Source: Flavisolibacter longurius (GTDB taxonomy: Bacteria; Bacteroidota; Bacteroidia; Chitinophagales; Chitinophagaceae). From it: a DNA stretch of 64,000 bases. The stretch's first letter is position 1. Every line of letters begins with the position of its first letter. A program made the position numbers and the translations under genes. Positions 19,232 to 28,733 of the stretch are shown here, one piece after another. The stretch covers positions 1-64,000 of the forward strand of contig JABUMY010000015.1 in assembly GCA_013327885.1 (NCBI GenBank), read 5' to 3'. The notes under the pieces were generated by a model. That model did no database searches, had not been told where the DNA came from, and saw nothing but the letters and a program-made list of their open reading frames with translations.

Positions 19232-20323
19232 CTAGCAATTTGTAATTTGATGCACCTCGTTAATATAAGTATCCAATTCATTGTGCTCCACAAAGCCCAT
19301 AAATCCAAGCACCTCTGTTGCCCACCAGCTATTTTGTGGCGACCGCAAAAAAGATCGTTTGCCATGTTCATGCTCTGCAATAAAATTGAGAATCTCCTGC
19401 AACATTGATGAAGCAGGATCTATACGAAAGAAATAGGTTGCCCTTGCCAGATTTAGGTTCTCCCATACCACTAACAAGCTGCCCTTTTTCCCCTTTATCC
19501 TGAACAGAAAACTTTCCTCTTCTTTATTACCAATAAACTCCAGTACTGGTATTAATTTATATTCATCTGAATGAAGTGAATAAAGAAACTCTAAGTAAGG
19601 TTCTTTGTCTAAATTTTTCCCGAAAATTTTGAGTATAGACTCGTTTGATAAGTTCTGTAATGCTTTTTCAGAAAGGAATCTTGCTTTATGAGTTTTATCA
19701 AACCGGAAGTGATAGTATTCTATTGCTTCATCCACTAAGTTTAGGATAGATTGTACATCCGGTGACAGGTGAAGTATAATTTTTTTTCCACTCGCAGTTA
19801 GTTTATAAAGTTTCTTGCCATGATGACGCAGAAAGAACTCCTGTTTAATTTTATCTAATCCTTCTATAGAGTTCTTGCATAGTATCGGATCAAACTTCTT
19901 TTCGGTTTCTCTGTCACCTATTTCAATTGATTTGTTTTTAAATAAAATATCATCTGTTATAAAGTGAAAGGAACAATCACCGTTTCCTGTTGTTGAGTTC
20001 AAATTAGTCCCTGAGCCTGAATTAATACTTTTTGCATTTTCGGTAATTAAATATCTCCTCTTTTTGGTAGAATAGTTACCGATCCCGTGTTCAACTTTGA
20101 GATGACTAGCATATTTACTCCTCTTGACTTCACTGTGGCACACAAAGCAGATGACTTTATGGTTTGTCTCGTTTGTGCTATTTGAAAAGCCGATATCGGC
20201 ATCAGCTAATTGTTCAGATTGTTTAAAGGTAAAATGATGTGCATTCCTTAGATGAGCGCCGTACAAGGTCTTCTTTATTTGCTTATTGCAAATCGTACAC
20301 CTCAAAAATTTCCTGCTTATCAT
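19232..20323 (-). CDS. Protein with two N-terminal C2H2-like zinc fingers
   Basis: 363 aa. There are two similar finger modules, CTICNKQI...HLRNAHH (residues 9-30) and CFVCHSEV...HLKVEHG (about 59-81), each CxxC-x12-H-x4-H. A linker is followed by a winged-helix-like stretch (KLTASGKKIILHL) and a C-terminal domain of about 170 residues with many aromatic positions (SLLVVWENLNLARATYFFRI). The fingers suggest nucleic-acid binding. It is co-directional with brxL, about 295 bp downstream, and closely followed by the CBS gene. I do not know the C-terminal family. It could be a BREX accessory or a separate defence gene. Confidence 0.7.
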   Translation of the reverse strand: MISRKFLRCTICNKQIKKTLYGAHLRNAHHFTFKQSEQLADADIGFSNSTNETNHKVICFVCHSEVKRSKYASHLKVEHGIGNYSTKKRRYLITENAKSINSGSGTNLNSTTGNGDCSFHFITDDILFKNKSIEIGDRETEKKFDPILCKNSIEGLDKIKQEFFLRHHGKKLYKLTASGKKIILHLSPDVQSILNLVDEAIEYYHFRFDKTHKARFLSEKALQNLSNESILKIFGKNLDKEPYLEFLYSLHSDEYKLIPVLEFIGNKEEESFLFRIKGKKGSLLVVWENLNLARATYFFRIDPASSMLQEILNFIAEHEHGKRSFLRSPQNSWWATEVLGFMGFVEHNELDTYINEVHQITNC

Positions 20324-20350
20324 CGAGACAATTTTAATCTTACAACAGAT

Positions 20351-20604
20351 TTACAATTCTTCAAACCACAATCCTAGCTGTTTTGCAGGTGCTTTCACAA
20401 CCTTATGCTCCAGATTTGCTTCCGACGGTGGTCTGGCATTTGTTGATCCAGCATTGCTGACTAACCCAAAAGAGTAAAAACTCTTTTTGATTTCATCGAA
20501 AAAGCCCCAATCAATTAAATCCATATCCAATTCCTCTGCAACTCCGGATCATTTTTTAAACGATTATTGTTAAACAGATTGAAATCTTCGTATCCATTTG
20601 GCAT
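20351..20604 (-). pseudogene. Small frame-interrupted ORF just after brxL
   Basis: Two short frames overlap on the minus strand. The first starts at 20604 (MPNGYEDFNLFNNN...LKNDPELQ) and ends at 20515. The second, with ATG at 20524 and a GAGGAA ribosome-binding-like motif 6 bases before it, reads MDLIDWGFFDEIKKSFYSFG and ends GLWFEEL at 20351. Joined by a one- or two-base shift near 20535 they would make one protein of about 84 residues. Either the 57-aa frame is a small gene in its own right, or this is a damaged one. No family is recognised. Confidence 0.4.
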
Positions 20605-20617
20605 ATAAATGTTTGAA

Positions 20618-22621
20618 TCACGTCGTCATGTAAATCACCTCACAGTTCTTACAACTCCTCCTCTCCTGGTAATACTCTGCCGGATCAAACTTGCCATCGC
20701 GTGGCTCGAAAATATCAAGCCCTCTTCCTAATTGTATTCGCCAGCCGTTGTTCGCCACAATATTCCGGTCATGAAGATTTTGGTATTCATATGTCAAGTC
20801 AATACCCAATTCTTTTACAGAAGTAATAAGCTCTTGAAAAGACAATTCACTATCGGGAATACGGTCATGCAGATTCCAGGTAATCACATGTAGCTTCACC
20901 TCATCTTCAGGCGCCTTATTCTGCGCCAGCATAACACAAAACTCCAGCAGATTCTTAAACTGGTAAGGAAACCGTATGTAAGGATCTGTCAGCTTAATTT
21001 CTGAAGCTCCTTTTAAGTAATCAGCAAATAATTTTCTATAAGAAATGCCGGTTTGATTGTCTCGTATCACCAGATGCTTTGGCTCTAATTTCACGGCTGC
21101 CCCATTTGCCTTTGGCACTTCCTCTTGCGGCTTTTCTTCTTCTTTCACCTCCTCACCAAACAAATTGATCTTTTCCAAGGTTTCGATATCCACTTCAGTG
21201 CCATTGGATACGACTTTGAACTTAAATTCAGCAGGATGCTCTTTGAACGTCTCATCAATGATATAAAGTTGGTCTTTTACTCGCTTCCGCCCCTCCATGG
21301 CAAATTCCAGCAACTCCTTTGCTTCTTCCAAGGATAATTCCTGATGAGGGTACAATAATTTTAGTAAGCCGGAAAAGGTTTTCCGTATGGCCATTTTATC
21401 CCTTGCTGTCAGCGTTCCATCCAATTCAAACAGCTGATCCATTTTACCTGTATAATCATACTTGCGTAAAGAGCGAAGTATTTCCGCCAGGTAATCCACG
21501 ATAAAGCCATAGCCTTCGCTGAAAACCGCTTCTTTCAGAATTTTTACTTCCCATCCAGGCGAATAAAAATGCATCCGGTCTAAAAAAGCACCTTTGATAT
21601 AGGCATCTGGAATAGATTCAAAGAGGTGCGAATGCTTGAGCATATAAGGAACCGTATGCTTGGTATTGCCAACAAAGGCCAACGATGCCGTAGCCTGGTA
21701 AGTGTCCTTCCCTCTGTTGAATGACTGGTTTGCCATGTAATTCTGCATAATCTTCACCAAATCACCATCTGCTCTCTTGCTGCCCTTTTCCTGCTCAAAC
21801 TCATCCAATGCTACTACATCCCAATAACCAACCAACCCTATTTTATCTCCGTTGTTGTTTACGAACAACCTTGCTTTTGAAACATCGCCTCCCGATACCA
21901 ATACACCGTGCGGGGATAATTCTGAAAAGATGTGTGACTTACCGGTTCCTTTTGGACCTAGTTCTATAAAATTGTAATTGTTCTCTACATGGGTAATCAA
22001 CCTGGATATCTGTATCAGCTTTCCACGACGGGTAAAGAATTCAGGGTTCAGGCCAATAGTGAATAACAAAACGTCCAGCCATTCGTCTAACGTAAAGGCC
22101 TTCCTGGCTTCTATAAAATCCTCCAGCGAAACATTGGATACCTGTATGGGCTTTAAATCATTTATTTCCCAGCGCACCTTGGCTTCCGCAGAGTGATTAT
22201 AGCCAACCGTAAGAATACTCCATACACCACCACCACTCAAAAGCTTTGGATTCTCTTTGACAATTCTGTCCGATACCGGAATGTCTTTTACGCCCAGATT
22301 TGCAAAATCAGCTTCGTATTGATTGGCCTTGTCATTCAGCGCTACATTCACCTTATCAATGATCTTGTAATTGCCGCTTTCCCTGATTTTTGATTTGACC
22401 ACTTCTGCATCGCTCCGGTGCACATAGTTTTCCGACAAAATCTTCTTTACTCTTTCCACCCCTTCTTCTATAATGGCTTCATCTTCCACAGCACAATATT
22501 GCCCCAGCAAATATTCCAGTACATAGGTTGGAACAACAGCATTTCCTTTTACCCGTGAGGTAAGATCCTTGCGTACCACTTTCCCCTCAAAATGCTGAAT
22601 GATCTTTTTTTGTAAATCCAT
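20618..22621 (-). CDS. brxL: BREX AAA+ protein BrxL with a MIT_C-like domain in place of the Lon peptidase
   Basis: 667 aa. Residues 1-460 are the BrxL-type AAA+ core, with Walker A GPKGTGKSH (222-230) and Walker B VVALDEFE (269-276). An acidic linker (490-510) follows. Residues 515-667 do not show the Ser-Lys Lon peptidase seen in longer BrxL proteins. Instead they read NQTGISYRKLFADYL, DPYIRFPYQFKNLLEFC, LHDRNIV and NGWRIQLGRGLDIFEP, closely matching the C-terminal phospholipase-D-like domain of eukaryotic MITD1 (MIT_C). BrxL is a DNA-binding ring ATPase needed for BREX defence. The start overlaps the pglZ stop by one base. The role of the extra domain is unknown. Confidence 0.9.
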   Translation of the reverse strand: MDLQKKIIQHFEGKVVRKDLTSRVKGNAVVPTYVLEYLLGQYCAVEDEAIIEEGVERVKKILSENYVHRSDAEVVKSKIRESGNYKIIDKVNVALNDKANQYEADFANLGVKDIPVSDRIVKENPKLLSGGGVWSILTVGYNHSAEAKVRWEINDLKPIQVSNVSLEDFIEARKAFTLDEWLDVLLFTIGLNPEFFTRRGKLIQISRLITHVENNYNFIELGPKGTGKSHIFSELSPHGVLVSGGDVSKARLFVNNNGDKIGLVGYWDVVALDEFEQEKGSKRADGDLVKIMQNYMANQSFNRGKDTYQATASLAFVGNTKHTVPYMLKHSHLFESIPDAYIKGAFLDRMHFYSPGWEVKILKEAVFSEGYGFIVDYLAEILRSLRKYDYTGKMDQLFELDGTLTARDKMAIRKTFSGLLKLLYPHQELSLEEAKELLEFAMEGRKRVKDQLYIIDETFKEHPAEFKFKVVSNGTEVDIETLEKINLFGEEVKEEEKPQEEVPKANGAAVKLEPKHLVIRDNQTGISYRKLFADYLKGASEIKLTDPYIRFPYQFKNLLEFCVMLAQNKAPEDEVKLHVITWNLHDRIPDSELSFQELITSVKELGIDLTYEYQNLHDRNIVANNGWRIQLGRGLDIFEPRDGKFDPAEYYQERRSCKNCEVIYMTT

Positions 22622-25176
22622 TAAAAATCGTTTTGAATTAAGGTTTGGTTTTTCACATCGGCTTCCAGCAAAGCATTCAGGCGGTTGGTATCGCCCTTAT
22701 CAAAAATTTTTAGTTTATAAAGAGTTTCCATTTTGCCGTGCTGAACCAGGTGCAGATCTACCTGAAACACCCTATCTGTCGGGTTACCACTCGTCTTGTT
22801 CAATTCCAGCTCCTTTTCATTCGACACCAGCTGACTGTCTTTATACAAGCCTGCCACTACCGTCCTTTCCTTATAAGAGGCACTGACCGGCTCTTCCTGA
22901 ATCAAGATAAATTTCGCCACATTGGACACAACTTTCAAATCCTTTGTCACCAGGGATGGGGTTACTAATCCAGAGACCTCTTCCCGCTTACGAGTGCTTT
23001 CAATGACGGGTACAACAATCTCTTGCAGGCTTGCACCACCATGCACATATTGATTTCCCCTGCCACTACCCGTGTATCTATTTACTGAAGAGGGAATCAC
23101 AACAAATAAATCATCATTGAACTTCGTGGTACTGCTTATTGGAAAAGCATACCCTAAAGCAGGCTTTTCCTTTTTCGAAACAATCTCAAATCGTGAATCT
23201 GACCACAGTATATCATCAGCGTTCAACCCGCTTCCCTTTTCCTTATCCTTATCTTCTATTGTAAAGTCGTTATAAAGGAAACCATGATCGGCGGTGACGA
23301 TAACCTTTGATACATTAAAACTTGAATGCAGTAGCTTAATCAAGCGTGCCAGTTCCCCAATGGCATTATCGACCGCCTCAAATGTTCTTCTTTCCGATAC
23401 AGCCTTATCGCCGATAGAATCAATGACGTCGTGGTAGATATAAACTACTTTGGATTTAAATGTATCCCGCTTTTCCTGCTGTGTTTTGCCAGAGAGATCT
23501 GTGTTCTTGATGGCATGGGCGTCTGCCTCTTCCTGTTTTAAAATTATATTCCGGTTTATCAATCCTTCACCTGATAAACCCGAAACCTTAATTTCCCCAT
23601 TATTAAATTGATAGTCTTTTCCTGGCAGTAAGTTCGCCATTCCCACACTTGTTTTCGATGGAACGGAAGCAACCATAAATTTTGCTTGTGCTATGCTTTG
23701 CGCATCTGCATTCAACGCCTCCAGCAATTCCAACCCTGCTTCGTAACGCAGTCCGTCAGAGATGATCACCGCTACCTTTTGATCCAGTGGCTTGATTTCT
23801 TTCTGGTAAAACTTGAACTGTGGCGTAGCAACCAAGGTAGTTATATCAAAATTCTTGGCTGACCAGCATCTCAACCATTCCCGGTTCAATTTTTCAAGGA
23901 ATGTTCTGTAATTCTCATTCAGCAGATCCAGTTGCTTGTCCCAGTCCAGTGGTAAGGGAACATCAGCAAAATCTATTTTGAACCGAAAATACCAAATGGC
24001 TTTGCGGTAATGGTAATCGATCTTATGCCACTCCGCCGTGTATCTCGCAAGGTATTGCTCCGGGCTATCCAGTATATAGCTGCCAATGCCGGCAATACCT
24101 TGAATGGTGCGGTAGCTGTGTTGCATAAACAACAAAGCATTTAGAAAAAGAGGCGAAGCGGCACCTGCCATCAGCTTGTCAATTACAGACAGGATAACAT
24201 CAGCGTCCTTTGGCTGCAGGTGAAAGGCCTCACCAAATATCTCCCACTTTAACCGTGGACTGTAATAATGAAAGGCCGCAGTAGCGCCATACACTTCCAC
24301 CAGCTTCTTTTCATGAATACCAGAATGTTTGCTTTCCAATACGTCCATCCACTCCTCACCAAAACGGCTATGGTTCAGCAGCCGCTCATGAAACAAATTG
24401 ATGCTGCCAATTGCTGCGGTACTCTTACACCAGTAAACTTTATAAGGATCATAAGCATGAGGCTCGCCCAGGTTCTGCACATACAGGTTGTATTTGATGC
24501 GGTCTAAAAGCTCTTTTGCATACACCAGGCTCCAATTGGGAAGTGTAATGCCGGTTAGCTTGTTAATTTTATTGAGCAGAAAGTCTTCGAAGCCATATTC
24601 ATTAATCTTCTTAGCCACCTTGTTCCACTCACTTTCATTTGATGCAGATGTGTAAGAAAGTAACCGCATGATAATCGCCTCCCAGCTTTCCGGCTGGGTA
24701 AACTTCAAAAAAGAAGAGAGCAAGCCGTGGATGATGTTTTCTTCTGTAAATGCGCTGGCGTTTAGGTGAGGCTTCATTATTTCCTGCACACCTTTGTACC
24801 GAAGCTCAGGTAAATATTTCTCCGCTAGGGAGCGCTGATGCCGTTGCAAGCCATATTTCTCCATGAAATCACCAATGCTGTCATCCGGCTGCATGCTCCG
24901 GTTGGCGAACAGCAGGTCCAGCAAAGGAAATTCCTGCATTTCCTCTTTCGTGATAGGTTGCTTCATTGGGAGATACAAAACAACTTTGTCATTTAGCCAA
25001 TCACCATTGAGGTGCACCTTTAAGAAAAAGTCATTGTTGCTGTATTCCACTTTACGATAATCAGGAAGATCCAGGGCCAGAAAATCCTCCCTGTATTCCT
25101 GCCCGGCATCGAATAGAAAAAGGACTTTTAAATCTAAATAGCGGGTGAAATAATGTTCAATTTTATCCTTCAGCAT
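22621..25176 (-). CDS. pglZ: BREX phosphatase-like protein PglZ
   Basis: 851 aa, the normal length for type-1 BREX PglZ. The alkaline-phosphatase-superfamily metal motifs are visible: AVIISDGLRYEAG near residue 470 and VIVTADHGFLYND near 629. The N-terminal half is the helical PglZ-specific region. It lies 8 bp after pglX and overlaps brxL by one base. PglZ is required in BREX and interacts with the methyltransferase; its exact reaction is not settled in the family. The order pglX-pglZ-brxL is that of type-1 BREX. Confidence 0.93.
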   Translation of the reverse strand: MLKDKIEHYFTRYLDLKVLFLFDAGQEYREDFLALDLPDYRKVEYSNNDFFLKVHLNGDWLNDKVVLYLPMKQPITKEEMQEFPLLDLLFANRSMQPDDSIGDFMEKYGLQRHQRSLAEKYLPELRYKGVQEIMKPHLNASAFTEENIIHGLLSSFLKFTQPESWEAIIMRLLSYTSASNESEWNKVAKKINEYGFEDFLLNKINKLTGITLPNWSLVYAKELLDRIKYNLYVQNLGEPHAYDPYKVYWCKSTAAIGSINLFHERLLNHSRFGEEWMDVLESKHSGIHEKKLVEVYGATAAFHYYSPRLKWEIFGEAFHLQPKDADVILSVIDKLMAGAASPLFLNALLFMQHSYRTIQGIAGIGSYILDSPEQYLARYTAEWHKIDYHYRKAIWYFRFKIDFADVPLPLDWDKQLDLLNENYRTFLEKLNREWLRCWSAKNFDITTLVATPQFKFYQKEIKPLDQKVAVIISDGLRYEAGLELLEALNADAQSIAQAKFMVASVPSKTSVGMANLLPGKDYQFNNGEIKVSGLSGEGLINRNIILKQEEADAHAIKNTDLSGKTQQEKRDTFKSKVVYIYHDVIDSIGDKAVSERRTFEAVDNAIGELARLIKLLHSSFNVSKVIVTADHGFLYNDFTIEDKDKEKGSGLNADDILWSDSRFEIVSKKEKPALGYAFPISSTTKFNDDLFVVIPSSVNRYTGSGRGNQYVHGGASLQEIVVPVIESTRKREEVSGLVTPSLVTKDLKVVSNVAKFILIQEEPVSASYKERTVVAGLYKDSQLVSNEKELELNKTSGNPTDRVFQVDLHLVQHGKMETLYKLKIFDKGDTNRLNALLEADVKNQTLIQNDF

Positions 25177-25184
25177 CTTTTCTT

Positions 25185-28100
25185 CTATTTTATGGGCGCC
25201 ACTACACCTTTAAACAACTCATAGTTACGGGTGACGCCATCATCCAGGTCAAACTCAATCTGTTTAGTAGCAATGTCTTTCAGCAAAAGATCATAGTCGT
25301 TGCATTCCTGCAGATCCTTGCGGAGCTGATCAAGTTTTTTCTGATCTCCTTTTGAAAGTGAGGTTAAGTTTGTTTCCATTCGGGCAATTTCCTGTCTCAA
25401 GAATGGAATATGTTGTTTCAGCAGGTATTTCTCCCTTAACTTTTCCACAGTAAAACGGTTCATGCGGTGCATGTACACCAACGCCTGAAAAGCACCTTTC
25501 TTGCTACTAAACAACCAGTAAATAGGCCTTTTACTGTACATACGCACATGATAGTTCCAGAACCTTTTCACCAGGTAATCTTCCAAATCCTGATTAAGGC
25601 ATTCCTGTATGAAGTTGATGTTTTGCGTAAGTGTATCTTCTCCCCAAACCGCTACTAAAAACTGGCGCAGCCGGTTATAAGCATCATCTCGAAAGTTGCC
25701 CTTGCTGCCCATGAGCGGTATGATACCATCTTCATCTATCTCAATCGAGTGGCTTTCTCCTGTAACTGGTGAGATGTACCTATACATTTCTGTTTCTTCT
25801 GGTTTAGGATTAGGGTGAGCAATTTGCAAGTTGGGTCTATCTAAACGATAACGTCCCATGAAGCAACCGATAGAATAAGAGATCAATTGCTGAATAGGTA
25901 CTTCCTTTTTTAATGGCAGAAGTTTTCGCTCAAAAGGCGACTGCAATTTTATCAATACCTCATAATCCAATTCATCTTGCAGGATGGTAATGTCTTCCAA
26001 AGCAATGTCAGATTGCAATTCATCTTCTAAATCGTATATCTTAATGAAGATGCGATTAAGCTCTTCTTCATTCTGATGTAGCTTAAAGAAGTCTTTACTT
26101 ACTTCGCTTATCCAAGATGCGAATGAAGATTCTAACGAATTAGATTTTCCAACCAGTGTTGAATTCTGAAAGTCATAGGATGTTTCTCTGGAGTTCCAGT
26201 CATTTCGTGAAATTTGCACACATTCTTCTACTATTCTGCTAATAATGGTATTATCGTTGATTTCCTTTCTTTTATAAGGCAGCCTTCTAATGTCACCACT
26301 TTGAAATGAAAGTGTTGGATTTAGCATTTTTAGCAACACAGTTGAAATCTTACAATTCAAAAATCCTAAGAAAAAATAAATTTCTTTGCTCGAGGGAAAT
26401 GCAGATGTTCCTTTTATATCGAACAAAGAACCACTTTCAGTAAACCTACTAGCAAAATCACCCGAACTTATATCTGACCACGTAATACCTTCTCGGAAAT
26501 AGAATTGTATTCCTCTAAAAGATGTCATTCCATTGTTAATAATTTCTTGACCTCCCTTATACCAGTTTACTATCAAATCTCTATTGCCATACCACTTTTT
26601 ATAACTTCCACCTTTATTGTAGGGAAACCACTTTACTTCTGAATTTTGCGCTACCTCTTTATCTTTAAAAGTATAGCCAATATCTTTATTTGATATTTCA
26701 TGCCATTTTCGTAAAAACCTATTATTATCCGTTGTCATCATTCCAATTCTAGGAGGAGCCACTTCGTTAACGGTGATCTTCTCCAAGAAAAGGTTTAATA
26801 CTTTGCCGCTTGCCCAATATATAAAGGGAGATCCCTCGATCTTTCTGAAATTATTTTGATTTATAAATCGAAATTCATTTCGCCGAGATAAGAAATTAGT
26901 TCTCTTTGTTTCACTATCCCTTAGTTCCACCAGCCGATAATATGTGGCAAATTGTTCTTTTCTCGTCGCTTTACTGATTGAAAAAAGTGTACTCTGAACA
27001 ACCTCTCCACTTAATTCATCAAATGTCCTCGGACCTAGATGCAATAGACTATCGATCGTTTGAGTGGATAATAAGTGTGCACGTAGTTCGTCATAAGAAC
27101 TTAGAAACATCCAACTCTGCTGATTGATCATACTATATCTTCCCAGCTTTTTCAAGAGCGAATAGCATACATCCATAAAAACTGCAAACAAATCGCTCTT
27201 ACTTCTAAGGTATCTAGTATTGACATAGTTTTTCAAAAATCCGTTCATATTCTTCTGAATCATGTATGGCGGATTAGCAGCTATGGCTTCATATTGCTGC
27301 GTAAGCACTATTAGTATGTGCAAATAAGGCGTCAGTTTATTCAACAACTCTTGCTGCAACAGATCCAAGTCTTTACGTTGCTGCCATTGCGAAAATTGTT
27401 GCAGTATATAAGTTCTCGCTTCTTCACTGATATCAAACTGCATAATAGAGCCAAGGTTCTGTGCCTGCAACATGAGGTGCAAAGCGTCTTGCAGTGGCTT
27501 CACATAATCCGCACCATCTTCATTTAAAAAGACCTGTACATCCTCTTTGGTAAAATGTACAGGTGCTGGCATGGCATAGATGTGAGGAAGAATATTCTTC
27601 TTCAAGATATCAGGGTAGAATTCTGCCGCTTTCATGAGTACAGCAAACTGTGCTAGTTGTGCAGCCCGCAGGTCAATATCCAAACCATAAAGATTGTGTT
27701 TCAAAATGCTTTCAACCGCTTCATCGGAAGGATAGTATTCTTCCAAGTACATTTTGTACAGCAGCTCAAAACCTTCCACCATAATATGCCCGGAGCCCGA
27801 AGCTGGATCTAATAATTTTAAATCCTTTACTCCTTCAATAATCGGCTCTGATGTCTCGCTGTTATCCACCGCTTCCACCAGATATTGCATATGCCCTTTG
27901 ATAGAAGAATCAGGATGCTTTTCCAGCCAAATCTTACCCACGGTGTTCTCCACCATGTATTTTACAATCCAGTTGGGTGTAAAAATCTGTGTGGCAGCCG
28001 GGATGTCTTTGGCCTCGGCTTTTTTGCCGTCCTTAAACTTTTTAAATACCTGGTCTTTTTTCTCGCTGATATAAAACTGGTACAGCCAGCCAATCAGCTC

Positions 28101-28727
28101 TACCTGCCGGTAATCTTCATCGGTGATATAGCCGCCATTGTTCAACAGGTCCAGAAAACCACCGGAGCTTAAAATATCATCGGGCAACAGGAGTTCGGTA
28201 TAATCGTCAATGCTGCCAAACACACGGTTAAGCAGGGAATGACCGTGGCAAAAGCCGATAAGCAGGATAGCAAAAACCTGCGTCTCTTTCTCATAATCGG
28301 TCAGTATCTTTTTCAGCCTTTCCTGTTCCGTCTTATTCAAAAAATCGTACTGTCCGCTTCTGGCTCTTTTCACCAGCACTGGCGTTTGCTCTTCTACACT
28401 CACCGGTTCCAGCAAGGGCTGTTCATAGCCATTCTTACCCAGGATCTGCAACGCCATTAGGCGGTTAAACCAAATGTAAGCTGCCCGTTCGGCCACTTCA
28501 TGTAACCCTTCTTTGCTCACTTCCTCCTTCAGGCTTTGCCACAAGTGAGGAACTGTAGGATCATCAAATACACCTTCCCTGAACAAGAAACCACCCGAAA
28601 GCGCTTCCGGCTGTTCGGTAACATTACCGTCTTTATCAAATCCCCAATAATACAGCTTACGGGTTACGCCATCAATTAACAGGGTGCGGGCCTTTTGCCC
28701 AAATGTTTTAAGCAGTGTCGTGTTCAT
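25185..28727 (-). CDS. pglX: BREX adenine-specific DNA methyltransferase PglX
   Basis: 1180 aa. The SAM-binding motif DPASGSGH lies near residue 308, and the catalytic NPPY of N6-adenine methyltransferases (AANPPYM) near 485. The middle (about 620-860) should hold target recognition, and the C terminus has coiled-coil segments. In BREX it methylates one strand of a short asymmetric site, so self DNA is distinguished from phage DNA. It lies 6 bp after brxC and 8 bp before pglZ. No disrupting frameshift or long phase-variable repeat was seen, so the gene appears intact. Its SAM demand makes the island-encoded MetK notable. Confidence 0.94.
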   Translation of the reverse strand: MNTTLLKTFGQKARTLLIDGVTRKLYYWGFDKDGNVTEQPEALSGGFLFREGVFDDPTVPHLWQSLKEEVSKEGLHEVAERAAYIWFNRLMALQILGKNGYEQPLLEPVSVEEQTPVLVKRARSGQYDFLNKTEQERLKKILTDYEKETQVFAILLIGFCHGHSLLNRVFGSIDDYTELLLPDDILSSGGFLDLLNNGGYITDEDYRQVELIGWLYQFYISEKKDQVFKKFKDGKKAEAKDIPAATQIFTPNWIVKYMVENTVGKIWLEKHPDSSIKGHMQYLVEAVDNSETSEPIIEGVKDLKLLDPASGSGHIMVEGFELLYKMYLEEYYPSDEAVESILKHNLYGLDIDLRAAQLAQFAVLMKAAEFYPDILKKNILPHIYAMPAPVHFTKEDVQVFLNEDGADYVKPLQDALHLMLQAQNLGSIMQFDISEEARTYILQQFSQWQQRKDLDLLQQELLNKLTPYLHILIVLTQQYEAIAANPPYMIQKNMNGFLKNYVNTRYLRSKSDLFAVFMDVCYSLLKKLGRYSMINQQSWMFLSSYDELRAHLLSTQTIDSLLHLGPRTFDELSGEVVQSTLFSISKATRKEQFATYYRLVELRDSETKRTNFLSRRNEFRFINQNNFRKIEGSPFIYWASGKVLNLFLEKITVNEVAPPRIGMMTTDNNRFLRKWHEISNKDIGYTFKDKEVAQNSEVKWFPYNKGGSYKKWYGNRDLIVNWYKGGQEIINNGMTSFRGIQFYFREGITWSDISSGDFASRFTESGSLFDIKGTSAFPSSKEIYFFLGFLNCKISTVLLKMLNPTLSFQSGDIRRLPYKRKEINDNTIISRIVEECVQISRNDWNSRETSYDFQNSTLVGKSNSLESSFASWISEVSKDFFKLHQNEEELNRIFIKIYDLEDELQSDIALEDITILQDELDYEVLIKLQSPFERKLLPLKKEVPIQQLISYSIGCFMGRYRLDRPNLQIAHPNPKPEETEMYRYISPVTGESHSIEIDEDGIIPLMGSKGNFRDDAYNRLRQFLVAVWGEDTLTQNINFIQECLNQDLEDYLVKRFWNYHVRMYSKRPIYWLFSSKKGAFQALVYMHRMNRFTVEKLREKYLLKQHIPFLRQEIARMETNLTSLSKGDQKKLDQLRKDLQECNDYDLLLKDIATKQIEFDLDDGVTRNYELFKGVVAPIK

Positions 28728-28733
28728 GGCTTT

